Positions 1 to 11,300 of a stretch of DNA of 64,000 nt are shown in pieces. The DNA is from Phocaeicola plebeius DSM 17135 (GTDB lineage: Bacteria; Bacteroidota; Bacteroidia; Bacteroidales; Bacteroidaceae). The stretch is taken from contig NZ_DS990122.1 in the NCBI RefSeq assembly GCF_000187895.1, forward strand, positions 272,216-336,215, in the 5' to 3' direction. The stretch's first letter is position 1, and the number at the start of each line of letters is the position of its first letter. The notes below the pieces were generated by a model. The model was not told where the DNA came from, ran no database searches, and saw only the letters and a program-made list of their open reading frames with translations. The translations under genes were made by a program, and so were the position numbers.

Positions 1-2284
1 AGATATAATTATCCGGGCCTTGTGCTATACCTCCTCGCCATTCTGCCGGACCTTCTACCGTAAAATGAATCAAATCGTTCGCCAGCGGACAACGATTCCC
101 TTCCGCATCGACAACCTCCACTTGCAACAACACCAAATCGGCTCCATCGGCTTTCCATCCTTTCGGATGCTGAATGGCAGCTAAATTCAATTTAGCTGGT
201 TTACCTGCGGTTCTTAACTGCATACGCGCAGCTTCTTTTCCGTCATTGTACCCCACAGCTTCCAATACTCCAGGAGTGAAGGCGATTTTATCAAAAGTAA
301 ACAAGAAATGATAGTCACGCTGAGCCTGTCCCATTGGTTTTCCGTTTAAAAATAACGCCACACTATCCGTATTAGAAACCACATACACAGGCTTGACCAC
401 TCCCGGTTCATAATTCCAGTGTCCTACGATATGCAAACGAGGATTTTCCGTATCTACCCATCCGTCCCACATCACTTGATGAGCGAAATAAGAATCTTTC
501 GGAATACGCATCGGGTCTGTATCTCCACTACGCCGGTAATTCTCTACCCCACGAAAATGAGTATTTGTATCTGAAAAAATAATCTTAGCGCCGCCTGAGC
601 TTACCCTTTTGCCCGTACCCGGACGTTCACGCCAGTAATCAAACCAACGAATCACATTCTCAATGGTGAAAGAGTCCTGATTGCGATTGTATACACTGGC
701 ATCTGCCTGTTTTTTCGTTTTTCCGGTAGCCGCAGAATGATAAGCACTGTTTCCTTCTCCATCCTTATGATATGGATAGGAGTAATTATCCCAATACTTG
801 CGCAAGCCTTCATCACGGCAATACTCCATGGCCCACATAGGATGATGCGCACTTTTGTTAATATACAACATCTCTCCCCCATACTCGGCATCACGAATAT
901 CCAGCATCTCACGAGAACCGATTGCACGCCCACCATGATAATCAAACTCATCACGTATCTTCTTCATCTCCAGCATGTGTTCACGGCTGATTGATTCATT
1001 GCCACATTCATAAAAAAGGATACTCGGATTGTTGCGGTTATAGATAATTGCATCCCTCATTACCAGTTTACGCTGTTCCCACTGACGTCCTTTGCAGTCT
1101 TTTTCTGCATCTCCTGCCGGCATGGCCTGAATCAAACCGACACGGTCGCATGACTCTACATCTTGCTTCCAGGGAGTTACATGCATCCAACGCACCAGAT
1201 TAGCATTGGCTTTCACCATGAGGCCATTGCTATAATCACTCAACCAGGCCGGTACCGACATTCCTACAGCAGGCCATTCATTACTTGTTCGCTGAGCAAA
1301 TCCCTTCAACTGAATCACCCGGTCGTTCAACCATACTTTTCCATCAGCAAATCGTGTCTTGCGAAAACCTGTACGCGTAATTACTTCATCCGTTTTCTTT
1401 CCCTCTATGCACAAAGCAGTCTTTACCGTATACAGATAGCCATACCCCCAGCTCCAGAAATGTAAACCTTCTACTTCACTTTCAGCTGAAAGCACTATTT
1501 TTTCTCCTGGATTAATTTTCTTCTCCTCGCCACAGAACGACTTTACAAGCTTCCCGTCACGGTCAAAAAGTTCCACCAGATAACCAACCGTCTGGCTTTT
1601 CTTTGTTTCATTTTTCACTTCCGATTCGGCATGAATCCGAGCTTTACGAGCACGTACCTGAATATCTTCCGCATAAATATAGACACCCGTAGTTTGCAGA
1701 TTACTATATAAAGGTAAGGTCTGGTATAATTTATCCGTCACATACAACCACACATTCTTGGGTAAGCCTCCATAATTTGCATTAAAATTACGGTTACTCC
1801 ACTGATACTTTACGCCAGTAGCCTTCTCTGCATAGTCCCAATTGTTATCAATACGTGCAGCAATGACATTTTCCTTACCGGGCTTTACAAATGCAGTAAG
1901 GTCAAAACCAAAAGCCATCACTCCATTTTCATGCTGGCCGACCAGGTGACCGTTCACATACAGATCAATTCCTTGTCGTGCTCCTTCAAATTCAATGAAC
2001 ACCTTTCGTCCTTTCGCATCAGCAGGTAAACGAAAATGTTTTCGATACCATACAATTGTATCGGTAAGATCCTTGATATTCAGTTTGAAAGCTTCATCCT
2101 CATTGAATGCATGAGGAAGTGTAACCGACTTCCATTCTGCATCCGAATAGTCCATCTCCTCTGCCTGAACTATATCACCCACCTTTAATTTCCAGTCGCT
2201 GTTGAAATTATACTTCTCCCGCTCTGCGGCATGAATATGCCCTAAAGCCATAAAAATGAATAAACTTATTAGAATGTACCTCAT
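1..2284 (-). CDS. GH2 family glycoside hydrolase (beta-galactosidase-like), 3' end beyond the window
   Basis: About 761 residues are visible from the ATG at 2284, and the frame is still open at base 1, so the C-terminus is missing. A signal peptide (about residues 1-19, ending HIHA) is followed by a sugar-binding jelly-roll domain, an immunoglobulin-like domain and a TIM barrel, the GH2 layout. The segment YECGNES carries the probable acid/base E430, and MWAMEYC carries a probable nucleophile E487; both are my assignments by motif. After the barrel come beta-sandwich domains of the DUF4982 type. In this pectin locus it probably removes beta-linked galactose (or another beta-glycoside) from RG-I side chains in the periplasm. 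The exact substrate cannot be read from sequence. Confidence 0.85.
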   Translation of the reverse strand, partial: MRYILISLFIFMALGHIHAAEREKYNFNSDWKLKVGDIVQAEEMDYSDAEWKSVTLPHAFNEDEAFKLNIKDLTDTIVWYRKHFRLPADAKGRKVFIEFEGARQGIDLYVNGHLVGQHENGVMAFGFDLTAFVKPGKENVIAARIDNNWDYAEKATGVKYQWSNRNFNANYGGLPKNVWLYVTDKLYQTLPLYSNLQTTGVYIYAEDIQVRARKARIHAESEVKNETKKSQTVGYLVELFDRDGKLVKSFCGEEKKINPGEKIVLSAESEVEGLHFWSWGYGYLYTVKTALCIEGKKTDEVITRTGFRKTRFADGKVWLNDRVIQLKGFAQRTSNEWPAVGMSVPAWLSDYSNGLMVKANANLVRWMHVTPWKQDVESCDRVGLIQAMPAGDAEKDCKGRQWEQRKLVMRDAIIYNRNNPSILFYECGNESISREHMLEMKKIRDEFDYHGGRAIGSREMLDIRDAEYGGEMLYINKSAHHPMWAMEYCRDEGLRKYWDNYSYPYHKDGEGNSAYHSAATGKTKKQADASVYNRNQDSFTIENVIRWFDYWRERPGTGKRVSSGGAKIIFSDTNTHFRGVENYRRSGDTDPMRIPKDSYFAHQVMWDGWVDTENPRLHIVGHWNYEPGVVKPVYVVSNTDSVALFLNGKPMGQAQRDYHFLFTFDKIAFTPGVLEAVGYNDGKEAARMQLRTAGKPAKLNLAAIQHPKGWKADGADLVLLQVEVVDAEGNRCPLANDLIHFTVEGPAEWRGGIAQGPDNYI

Positions 2285-2308
2285 AGTATTGCCTTTTTAA
2301 CTACTTAG

Positions 2309-2316
2309 CAAAGGTA
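2309..2316 (-). promoter_or_regulatory. -7 promoter box of the GH2 gene
   Basis: Read on the minus strand this is TACCTTTG followed by C, an exact match to the Bacteroidota TAnnTTTG box. It lies about 25 bp upstream of the GH2 start codon. No clear TTTG -33 box is seen at the usual distance, so activation by a regulator is plausible. Confidence 0.6.
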
Positions 2317-2478
2317 TGTTTTTTGTTTCTACAAGGTATAGGAAAAATAGATAGTTAAGATGGAATAAATGATGGTTATCAGAAATTCTTTACATTTCAT
2401 GCGGGACAAGATTCAAACTAACAGAATTTTATCTGAATAAAAATCCCAAAGGATTAAACAGAAAATCCTTTTACCAGT

Positions 2479-2575
2479 TCTATGTATTCTTATCTGAATC
2501 CATAAGTTTCTCAATCTGCAAACCTACGTTTTAGGACTGAAAAACATATATTTCCGATAAGCAACACATAAAATT
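2479..2575. repeat. Array A: four degenerate inverted repeats at 22-bp pitch
   Basis: TA dinucleotides centred at 2481.5, 2503.5, 2525.5, 2547.5 and 2569.5 are exactly 22 bp apart and separate four arm-loop-arm units. The best arms are GTTTC/CAAAC around loop TCAATCTG and GTTTT/AAAAC around loop AGGACTGA. The first unit (GTATT/AATCC) and last unit (ATTTC/AACAC) are poor matches. It is the weakest of the six arrays in the window and the only one lying between two divergent promoters. Confidence 0.55.
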
Positions 2576-2910
2576 TACAAGCACAAATTCGGCTCTTTGC
2601 TATTGAGTTTTCCCAACTATATTAAAACGTACGTTAAGATGTTAAATTAAAAACTTAAAATCAATTCTATTATTAACATTTCAAAAAGAAATAAGTACAT
2701 CACTTCTTCGGAAGAGGTGAAGAAAGCTTTTTAATGCAAAATATACCTATCCACCTGTATCCAATAATCTCGTGCTGATTTTTCCATGTTTCTACACAAT
2801 TTTACATTGTTTACCCTCTCATACAATTGTACTTTTACATCGCATTCAAAAATGCAAAATACAAAGATATAATGAAACTAACTTTTGTTTAACTTAACCA
2901 AATTAGAGGT

Positions 2911-5900
2911 ATGAAAGACAGAACTTATTCTAGTCTGATGCGTTGCGCTTCTAACTTGCAACGCCTGTTCTTCTTAGCCTTGTTCTCTGTTATCGCTATT
3001 GGAGCGTATGCACAAGGTAAGACGGTGTCGGGTACGGTACTCGATAAAAGTGGGGAATCTGTAATTGGTGCAAGTGTAGTAGTAAAAGGAACTACTAACG
3101 GTACAATTACTGACTTTGACGGTAAGTTTACCTTATCTAATGTACCTAATGACGCTTCACTTGAAATCAGCTTTGTTGGCTACAAGACTCAAGTGATTCC
3201 GGTACAAGGAAAAACAACATTTAATGTCACAATGGCAGAAGACACCGAAGTGCTCGATGAAGTTGTCGTAGTAGGTTACGGTGTACAGAAAAAATCGGAT
3301 GTTACTGGTGCAATGGCACGTGTCGGAGAAAAAGAATTGAAAGCGATGCCTGTTAAAAATGCACTGGAAGGTATGCAAGGTAAAACCGCCGGTGTGGACA
3401 TTACTTCCAGCCAGCGTCCGGGTGAAGTAGGAAGCATTAATATCCGTGGTGTACGTTCTATCACTGCCGATCAAGGCCCGCTGTATGTAGTAGATGGTAT
3501 GATTATCCAAAACGGCGGTATCGAAAATATCAACCCGAGTGATATTGAATCTATCGACGTATTGAAAGATGCTTCTGCTACTGCTATTTATGGTTCGCGC
3601 GGTGCCAATGGTGTAATCTTGGTTACTACTAAGAAAGGAAAAGAAGGAAAGATTTCATTGAATTATTCAGGAACCGTAACCTTTGAGACCCTGCATGATG
3701 TAACAGAAATGATGTCTGCTTCAGAATGGTTGGATTACGCTCGTCTTGCCAAATATAACATGGGATCTTATGCATCTGCAACTCCTGATTACGAAGCTGA
3801 TAAAGCTGCGTTTGGCAGTGTAGCCGCTTCTTGGGCAAACATTGAAAAAGCATGGGAAGGAGGAACTTATGACCCTTCAAAAGTAGGTTCCTATGATTGG
3901 GCTTCCAATGGCAAACAAACGGGTATCACTCATGAACATACATTAAGCGCTTCTGGCGGTACAGACAAATTCCAGGGTTATGCTTCATTCGGATATTTAA
4001 ATCAGAAAGGTACACAGCCCGGACAATCCTATGAACGCTATACATTAAAAACTTCTTTCGACGCTTCTCCTCTGAGTTTCTTTAAGATGGGTTCTTCAAT
4101 CAACGCATCTTATTCAGATCAGGATTATGGTTACAGCTTCACAAAATCTGTTACAGGTTCTGGAGACCTTTATGGAGCATTGAGAAGCATGCTGCCATGG
4201 ACTGTACCTTATGATGAAAACGGAGAATACATTCGTAACCCGAATGGTGATGTAAACATCATCAACCCTATTCGTGAACTGGATTACAATACCAACCAGC
4301 GCCGTACATTCCGAGCTAATGCCAGCATGTATGCACAAGTAGACTTCGGAAAAATCTGGGAACCACTGGAAGGACTTTCTTATAGAATTCAGTTTGGTCC
4401 TGAATTCCAGTATTATACTCTGGGAATAGCCAATGCTGCAGAAGGTATCAACGGAGATGGAAACAATGGAGCTCAATACAAAAATGAACAGAAACGTTCA
4501 TGGACACTGGATAACTTGATTTATTACAACAAGACATTTGCTGAAAAACATAATTTAGGATTGACTTTGATGCAATCAGCTTCTGCTTATCACTATGAAA
4601 TGGGTGATATGCGTGCTACTAATGTTGCTTCATCAGAAGAATTATGGTATAATATGTCTACAGCTGGTACATTAAGTTCATTCGGCACTGGACTGACAGA
4701 AACCCAGATGACTTCTTACATGATTCGTGCAAACTACGGATTCATGGATAAATACTTACTGACTGCATCTATGCGTTGGGATGGTGCTTCACAGTTAGCT
4801 CCAGGACATAAATGGGCAAGCTTCCCTTCTATGGCGTTGGCATGGCGCCTGGATCAGGAAAACTTCCTGAAAGACGTTAACTGGTTAAGCCAATTGAAAT
4901 TACGTCTTGGATTTGGTATCACAGGTAATGCCGCTATTGCAGCTTATGCCACTAAAGGAGCTATTACCGGATTATACTACAACTGGGGACAAACAGATTC
5001 TTCATTAGGATATGTTCCTTCAGATCCTTCTGCAAAAGATCCGGCTAAGATGGCTAATCAGGATTTAGGATGGGAAAAAACAACTCAGTACAACGTAGGT
5101 ATCGATTATGGATTCTTTAATAACCGCTTAAGTGGTAGTATTGATGCCTATAAGACTAAGACCAATGACTTGTTGCTCGGTATGACAATTCCTTCATTAA
5201 CAGGTTACACTTCTACATATGCCAACGTAGGAAAGACATCCGGATGGGGTATTGACTTACAGGTAAATGCCATTCCTGTTCAAACAAAAGATTTCTCTTG
5301 GAATACTACATTGACATGGTCTATGGACCGTAACAAGATTGAACAGTTATCTAATGGAAGAACTGAAGATGTAAACAACAGATGGTTTGTAGGTGAAGAA
5401 ATCGGTGTATACTATGATTATGTATATGATGGAATCTGGAAAACATCTGAAGCTGAAGAAGCTGCAAAATATGGTCGTAAACCTGGTCAGATTAAAGTAA
5501 AAGATTTAAATCAGGATGGTTCTATTGATGCCACAAACGACCGTCAGATTGTCGGTAAAGTACGTCCTGACTGGACTGCCGGATGGAATAATACATTCAG
5601 CTACAAGAATTTTGAACTTTCATTCTTTATCCTTTCACGTTGGGGCTTTACCGTTCCACAAGGAGCTGCCACTCTTGACGGCCGTTACATGATGCGTAAA
5701 TTGGACTATTGGGTAGCTGGCACCAACGAAAATGCACAATATTACTCTCCGGGTTCAAATGGAGAGGCTGCAGATACATACAGCTCTTCTATGAACTATC
5801 AGGATGGTTCATACATCAAAGTACGTAATATTTCTTTGGGATATAACTTTACTTCTAAGCAACTGAAAAATGTAGGATTGAACAATCTTAAAGTATACGT

Positions 5901-6042
5901 ACAGGCCATGAACCCATTCACTATTTATAAAGCTTGTGACTGGTTGGATACTGATTTGCTTAACTATGATAATAACACTAAAACATTTGGTTCTGCAACA
6001 ACTCTGAAGAGCTTTGTTATCGGTGTTAATATTGGATTCTAA
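2911..6042 (+). CDS. SusC-like TonB-dependent outer-membrane glycan importer
   Basis: This 1043-residue protein has a signal peptide (cleavage after about residue 34, IGAYAQ), a CarboxypepD_reg-like domain (about 36-115), the TonB-box-like stretch DEVVVVGYG, a plug domain (about 120-230, including GSINIRG and YGSRGANGVILVTTKKG) and a 22-stranded barrel ending in a C-terminal phenylalanine. No N-terminal STN domain is present, which argues against ECF sigma/anti-sigma control and for a hybrid two-component or similar regulator. It pairs with the SusD gene 18 bp downstream to bind and import oligosaccharides across the outer membrane. Gene content around it suggests rhamnogalacturonan fragments as substrate. 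Confidence 0.95.
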   Translation: MKDRTYSSLMRCASNLQRLFFLALFSVIAIGAYAQGKTVSGTVLDKSGESVIGASVVVKGTTNGTITDFDGKFTLSNVPNDASLEISFVGYKTQVIPVQGKTTFNVTMAEDTEVLDEVVVVGYGVQKKSDVTGAMARVGEKELKAMPVKNALEGMQGKTAGVDITSSQRPGEVGSINIRGVRSITADQGPLYVVDGMIIQNGGIENINPSDIESIDVLKDASATAIYGSRGANGVILVTTKKGKEGKISLNYSGTVTFETLHDVTEMMSASEWLDYARLAKYNMGSYASATPDYEADKAAFGSVAASWANIEKAWEGGTYDPSKVGSYDWASNGKQTGITHEHTLSASGGTDKFQGYASFGYLNQKGTQPGQSYERYTLKTSFDASPLSFFKMGSSINASYSDQDYGYSFTKSVTGSGDLYGALRSMLPWTVPYDENGEYIRNPNGDVNIINPIRELDYNTNQRRTFRANASMYAQVDFGKIWEPLEGLSYRIQFGPEFQYYTLGIANAAEGINGDGNNGAQYKNEQKRSWTLDNLIYYNKTFAEKHNLGLTLMQSASAYHYEMGDMRATNVASSEELWYNMSTAGTLSSFGTGLTETQMTSYMIRANYGFMDKYLLTASMRWDGASQLAPGHKWASFPSMALAWRLDQENFLKDVNWLSQLKLRLGFGITGNAAIAAYATKGAITGLYYNWGQTDSSLGYVPSDPSAKDPAKMANQDLGWEKTTQYNVGIDYGFFNNRLSGSIDAYKTKTNDLLLGMTIPSLTGYTSTYANVGKTSGWGIDLQVNAIPVQTKDFSWNTTLTWSMDRNKIEQLSNGRTEDVNNRWFVGEEIGVYYDYVYDGIWKTSEAEEAAKYGRKPGQIKVKDLNQDGSIDATNDRQIVGKVRPDWTAGWNNTFSYKNFELSFFILSRWGFTVPQGAATLDGRYMMRKLDYWVAGTNENAQYYSPGSNGEAADTYSSSMNYQDGSYIKVRNISLGYNFTSKQLKNVGLNNLKVYVQAMNPFTIYKACDWLDTDLLNYDNNTKTFGSATTLKSFVIGVNIGF

Positions 6043-6060
6043 TCATAAAATTAAGGAACT

Positions 6061-8157
6061 ATGAAACTAAATAAAATATTATATACTGCATTAATGATCA
6101 GTTCTATGGGAAGCAGTCTGTCTTCATGTAAAGATTCTTTCCTGGATGAAGAACTAATTACCCAATATAGTACTGACCGGTTTGAAACCCAAGAAGGTCT
6201 CGATGAACTGGTTACCGGTGCATATCAGAAATTGAAATTTAAATATAACTACATTTGGGCAATCGAATGCTACAACATGGGAGTAGATGAATTTACCGAT
6301 GCAAACAATACTATGCCTGCATGGAATCACTACAGCCAAGACTTGAACTCTGCAGAAACAGGCGCTAACCAACCGGTCTGGGATAATTTCTATGGCTTGG
6401 TAGAACCGGCAAATATCATCATTGCCAATATGCCTCAATATTACGATAAAAATAGTGCTACCTATAAAACCCGTTTGGGAGAAGGCTATTTTTTAAGAGC
6501 GTTTGCCTATTTTGAACTGGTTAAACAATTTGGCGGTGTGCCCCTTAAGCTAACCCCTTCAACCAGTGTAGAGACCTATTTCACACGCGCATCTGAAGAA
6601 GATGTTTACAAACAGATTATCAGCGACTTCCAAGAAGCTTATAACTTGTTGCCAGAAAGCCCAGAGCAGACAGGCCGTATTACAAAATATGCCGCTGCCC
6701 ATTTTTTAGCTAAAGCACATCTGTTCCGTGCTTCTGAGTTATACAGTGGATGGAACTCAAGCTATGTTGCTGAAGACTTGGACGCCGTAATTCAGTACGG
6801 TTCGGAAGTGGTAAGCAAACACCCGATATGTACTAACTACGTAGAACTTTGGGACTACCAGGAACCTAATGGAGCAAATGAAAAAGTCAGTGAAGTCGTA
6901 TTGGCAGCACAGTTCTCAAACGATGAATCTACATGGGGACGTTACGGTAATCAGATGCATCTGTATTACCCATCTGTATACCAGGATATACAGGGAACTA
7001 AACGTGACATCTCTGGTGGCCGTGAATTCTCTTATGTAAGTGCAACTGAATATACCATGCAGGTATTCGACCGAGTTAATGACTCCAGATTCTGGAAATC
7101 ATTTATTACTTGCTATGGAGCAAACGACACAGCCGGAGCACCTACATGGACTGAAGAAGATATAAATAACGGCGCACCCGCAGGTGTTAATGTGGGAGAT
7201 AAGCGTTTTATCGCTGGAGAAGTAGGTATCAAATATATCGTTAACGAACCGGGAGACGACCGTTTTGAAAACTACTCAACAGGGGCAGCTGATATCAAAG
7301 TAAAGAAAAATGGAGAGATTTGTGCACCACACACATTTGTACGTTATTTCAAAGGTGAAAATCAGCTGAACTGGAACCTCTCTACACACACAGGAAACTA
7401 TTATAACATTATTCCTCACAAACGCTCTGTTGCATTGTCTAAGTTCCGTGACGGTTCGCGTAACTCTATTGCTTCTCAGTTTGGAACTCGTGATGCCATT
7501 ATCGCACGTTCAGCTGATGATGTGCTAATGGTAGCAGAAGCTTATATCCGTAAAGGAGAAAGCCATTATGCAGACGCTATCACCTGGATTAACAAATTGC
7601 GTGACCGTGCTGCCTATAAAGAAGGTGAAGACAGAAGTGTAAACGTGGATGGTGGTCAATCTTACAAAAACAACACATACTGCTCCGGAAAAGGAGGAGG
7701 TTACTCTGCTGACGGAGCCATCTATTCTGAACAGAACACTTATTATGAATCTAATAACCTGGAAGGACAGGAAAGTGTTTACAATGCACAGTCATCTCTT
7801 TCAGGCATGCACCTGAACAGCGTAGACGATGTATATAATTCTCAAACAGATGCACCTATCTATCAGGCACTGAATTGCACTAGCAATGCAGAAAAAATGA
7901 TGTGCTTCTTGTTGAACGAACGTACACGTGAACTTTGTGGTGAAGGATATAGATGGGAAGACCTGGCACGTACAAAAACTCTTGATGCACGCTGGCATGC
8001 ATTTAACGACGGTGTAAGCCGTGGTATCGGTGAGTTTAACCCAGACAAACATTACTATCGCCCAATTCCACAATCATTCCTTGATGGTATCACAAATGAG
8101 AGTGGAGCAGCTTTGACCAATGAGGAAAAACAAGCAATGCAGAATCCTGGCTATTAA
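6061..8157 (+). CDS. SusD-like / RagB outer-membrane glycan-binding lipoprotein
   Basis: The 698-residue product starts with a lipoprotein signal peptide (lipobox LSSC, lipidated Cys near residue 23), then the SusD N-terminal signature (KDSFLDEELI) and TPR-like helices such as GEGYFLRAFAYFELVKQFGGVPL. The C-terminal motif LLNERTRELCGEGYRWEDLARTK is typical of RagB/SusD. It caps the SusC barrel and captures glycan on the cell surface. It follows susC by 18 bp, so the two are co-transcribed, and a strong terminator follows at 8187. At nearly 700 residues it is longer than the common 500-600 aa. Confidence 0.95.
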   Translation: MKLNKILYTALMISSMGSSLSSCKDSFLDEELITQYSTDRFETQEGLDELVTGAYQKLKFKYNYIWAIECYNMGVDEFTDANNTMPAWNHYSQDLNSAETGANQPVWDNFYGLVEPANIIIANMPQYYDKNSATYKTRLGEGYFLRAFAYFELVKQFGGVPLKLTPSTSVETYFTRASEEDVYKQIISDFQEAYNLLPESPEQTGRITKYAAAHFLAKAHLFRASELYSGWNSSYVAEDLDAVIQYGSEVVSKHPICTNYVELWDYQEPNGANEKVSEVVLAAQFSNDESTWGRYGNQMHLYYPSVYQDIQGTKRDISGGREFSYVSATEYTMQVFDRVNDSRFWKSFITCYGANDTAGAPTWTEEDINNGAPAGVNVGDKRFIAGEVGIKYIVNEPGDDRFENYSTGAADIKVKKNGEICAPHTFVRYFKGENQLNWNLSTHTGNYYNIIPHKRSVALSKFRDGSRNSIASQFGTRDAIIARSADDVLMVAEAYIRKGESHYADAITWINKLRDRAAYKEGEDRSVNVDGGQSYKNNTYCSGKGGGYSADGAIYSEQNTYYESNNLEGQESVYNAQSSLSGMHLNSVDDVYNSQTDAPIYQALNCTSNAEKMMCFLLNERTRELCGEGYRWEDLARTKTLDARWHAFNDGVSRGIGEFNPDKHYYRPIPQSFLDGITNESGAALTNEEKQAMQNPGY

Positions 8158-8186
8158 CCAAAACCTTATTTTTCCATACAATTTTA

Positions 8187-8222
8187 AGAGACGCTTTTCA
8201 AAAAAGAGAAGCGTCTCTTTTT
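8187..8222 (+). terminator. Intrinsic terminator after susC-susD
   Basis: The perfect 11-bp stem AAGAGACGCTT / AAGCGTCTCTT is followed by a T run. It separates the susCD transcript from the lyase gene at 8314, which therefore probably has its own promoter. Confidence 0.85.
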
Positions 8223-8238
8223 ATACAAATTTACAGCA

Positions 8239-8255
8239 ACATGTACAATACTCCA
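8239..8255 (+). promoter_or_regulatory. Possible shared PUL regulatory element (copy upstream of the YetA/PL26-like gene)
   Basis: AACATGTACAATACTCC here matches AACATGTATAATAATCC at 13843-13859, upstream of the second PUL operon, at 15 of 17 positions. It lies 58-75 bp ahead of the start codon. This could be the binding site of a PUL regulator. The assignment is inference from two copies only. Confidence 0.35.
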
Positions 8256-8313
8256 GTCCCTAAGACAGAAGCTTTCCCGTACTTTGTAAAATGATTATTT
8301 TTCCAATAAAACT

Positions 8314-11300
8314 ATGAAGAAACTGTGGTTAATAGGACTTTTGATGTATAGTCCGTTTACGATGAATGCACAATCCGGAACAACATCCGGACTGGACAAA
8401 AGCCATTTCAGCAAATACTGGAAGGTGGAATCCGAATCTCCTGACTATAAAGTTTCCTTTTCAGGAGATACCTGTGAAATTTTGTCTCCTAAAGGACTGA
8501 CTCTGTGGAGAAAAGAAAAAATGTCGGGCAACGTCACCATTGAATACGATGCCTGTGTGGCAGTAGAAGGGAAACCAGGTGACAGACTAAGCGACTTAAA
8601 CTGCTTCTGGATGGCTTCCGACCCGAAAGCTTCTGACATCTGGAAACGCATGAACTGGCGAAACGGAGTTTTCGTAAACTGCTACAGCCTTCAGCTGTAT
8701 TATCTGGGATATGGAGGTAACTACAATTCTACCACTCGTTTCCGCCGTTATGACGGCAATGAAGCCGCGGTAACAGATGAAAAGGTACGTCCTGCCATTT
8801 TGAAAGAATACAAAGACCAAGATAATCTGTTGACAGCAAATAAATGGTATCACATTAAGATTCAAAATACAGACAACAGGGTACGCTATTACATCGATGG
8901 GAAATTACTTGTCGACTTTTATGACCCGTCACCACTGACTTCCGGCTGGTTCGGTTTCCGTACCACATTGTCCCGAACCCGTATTACTAATTTCAAATAC
9001 TCCATTGAAAAAGAAAAAGCTACTGAAGCTCCTTTACACTGGATTGGAAAGGTTCCAGAACAAGCACGCCCCATCAGTTTTGGAGTTCCGTTCAAACAAG
9101 GTAAAGTAAAATCAGGTACCCCCTTGTGTGTACAAACTGAAAACGGAGAATTAGTGGAGGCCGACACATGGACCACAGCATACTGGCCCGATGGATCTGT
9201 AAAATGGGCAGGTATGGCTGCTGTTATTCCGGGTAATACCCGTTCAGTAAAAGTAATACCTTCTTCTAAAAAGAAAAAAACGACCAATACAGAAGAAATT
9301 CATGTCACAGAATCCGATAACCAACTGACTATAGCCACTGGAAAAATTACTGCTTTTATCCCTAAATCTGGAACTTGTATTCTAGACAGTCTTCTGTATG
9401 GGAATGTGAAAGTAGGTGGAAAGGCGGATTTAATTGCCAGCACACAAGATTCTCCATCACGAGAAGATGCCACTGAGATTCATTATCAGTCATTCAATAG
9501 CCTCATCAAAAAAGCCGTAATTGAACAGCAAGGAAAAATACGTACTACCATCAAACTGGAGGGTGTACAGCAGGGAAAAGACGGACGTGAATGGCTTCCG
9601 TTCACTCTGCGTATGTATTTTTACGCAGGAAATGAGCAAATCAAAATGGTACACTCTTTCATCTACGATGGAGACCAAAACAAAGATTTTATCCGCTCAC
9701 TAGGAGTACGATTCCAGGTTCCGATGAGAGAGGATTTATATAACCGTCATGTAGCCTTCGCCTGTGCCGACGGAGGTGTATGGAGCGAACCGGTTAAACC
9801 GCTGGTGGGAAGAAGAATCCTGACACTCGACAAAGACCAAAGCTGGCAGAAACAACAGATGGAAGGAAAACGCATTCCTGAATACCAACGTTTTGATGCA
9901 AAAAACAGAAGTTTGATTGACAATTGGGCTGCATGGGATAATTTCCGTCTCTCTCAACTTACAGACAATTCTTTCAGCATCCGCAAACGGGCCACAGAAG
10001 ACAGTCCCTGGATTGGTACGTTTACCGGCACACAAGCCGGAGGATATGCTTTTGCCGGTGATGTCAGTGGAGGAATAGGAGTTGCCTTACAGGATTTCTG
10101 GCAAGCTTATCCTTCTACCCTGGAAGTACAACATGCACGCAGCCAGGAAGCTTCACTGATTGTCTGGCTATGGAGTCCGGAGTCAGAAGCTATGGACTTA
10201 AGACACTATGACAAGGTGGCACATGACCTGATAGCCAGCTACGAAGACGTACAGGAAGGAATGAGTACCCCCTATGGTATTGCTCGCACACACACACTGA
10301 CCGTTGTTCCACAAGCTGCTTATCCAGGTAAAGCCGGCATTGCAGAAACGGCACAGATTCTATCAGAAGCAGCTCCGCTGATGTGTACACCGGAATATCT
10401 CCATGCCTGCCGGGCTTTTGGCATCTGGTCATTACCTGACAGAAGTAATGCGCAGCGCAGTAAGGTAGAAGACCGCCTGAATGCTTATATCGATTTATAT
10501 CAAAACGCTATTGCCCAACATAAATGGTATGGCTTTTGGAACTATGGTGACTTAATGCATGCTTACGATCCGATACGCCACTCTTGGAGATACGATGTAG
10601 GCGGATATGCGTGGGATAACACCGAACTAGCATCCAACATGTGGCTGTGGTATAATTTCCTGCGTACAGGACGGCAGGACATCTGGAAAATGGCAGAAGC
10701 CATCACACGTCATACGGCAGAAGTGGATGTATATCACATTGGTCCCAATGCAGGCTTAGGAAGCCGTCACAACGTCAGTCACTGGGGATGCGGTGCAAAA
10801 GAGGCTCGTATCAGTCAGGCCGCCTGGAATCGTTTCTATTATTACCTGACCACAGACGAAAGAGCCGGCGACTTAATGAAAGAAGTAACCGATGCAGACC
10901 AGAAGCTGTATACACTTGACCCGATGCGTTTGGCTGAGCCGAAGAGTCAGTTCCCATGCAGCGCACCTGCCCGATTACGCATCGGCCCCGACTGGCTGGC
11001 CTACGCTGGTAATTGGATGACTGAATGGGAACGTACGCAAAATACGAAGTACCGTGACAAGATTATCACAGGCATGAAGAGCATTGCAGCCCTGAAAAAT
11101 GGATTGTTCACCGGAAATATGGCCTTAGGATATGACCCGGCAACTGGAGTTATCAGTTATGAGGGAGACCCCAATAAACAAAATACCAATCACCTGATGA
11201 CTATTATGGGAGGCTTTGAAATAATGAATGAAATGCAGGAAATGATTCAGGTTCCGGAGTTCAACAAAGTATGGCTGGAACATGCACGTGACTACAAACA

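Larger units (their letters stand above)
2285..2910. other. 626-bp divergent intergenic region between GH2 and susC
   Basis: The gap is AT-rich and holds no credible gene. It contains the GH2 promoter, a degenerate 22-bp inverted-repeat array (2479-2575), a perfect 10-bp palindrome AACGTACGTT at 2626-2635, and a small hairpin at about 2699-2719 (TCACTTC / GAGGTGA) followed by a short T run. A weak -7-like TACTTTTA near 2830 could drive susC. A regulator-binding site is expected in this gap but cannot be pinned down. Confidence 0.5.

Noticed and set aside
2626..2635. AACGTACGTT palindrome upstream of susC as an operator
   Set aside because: A single 10-bp palindrome in AT-rich DNA with no second copy at other PUL promoters is too little evidence for a feature of its own.
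3157..4476. Antisense ORFs of 62-120 codons within susC
   Set aside because: They are shadows of the strongly coding susC frame with no homology features. The same applies to antisense ORFs inside other genes.
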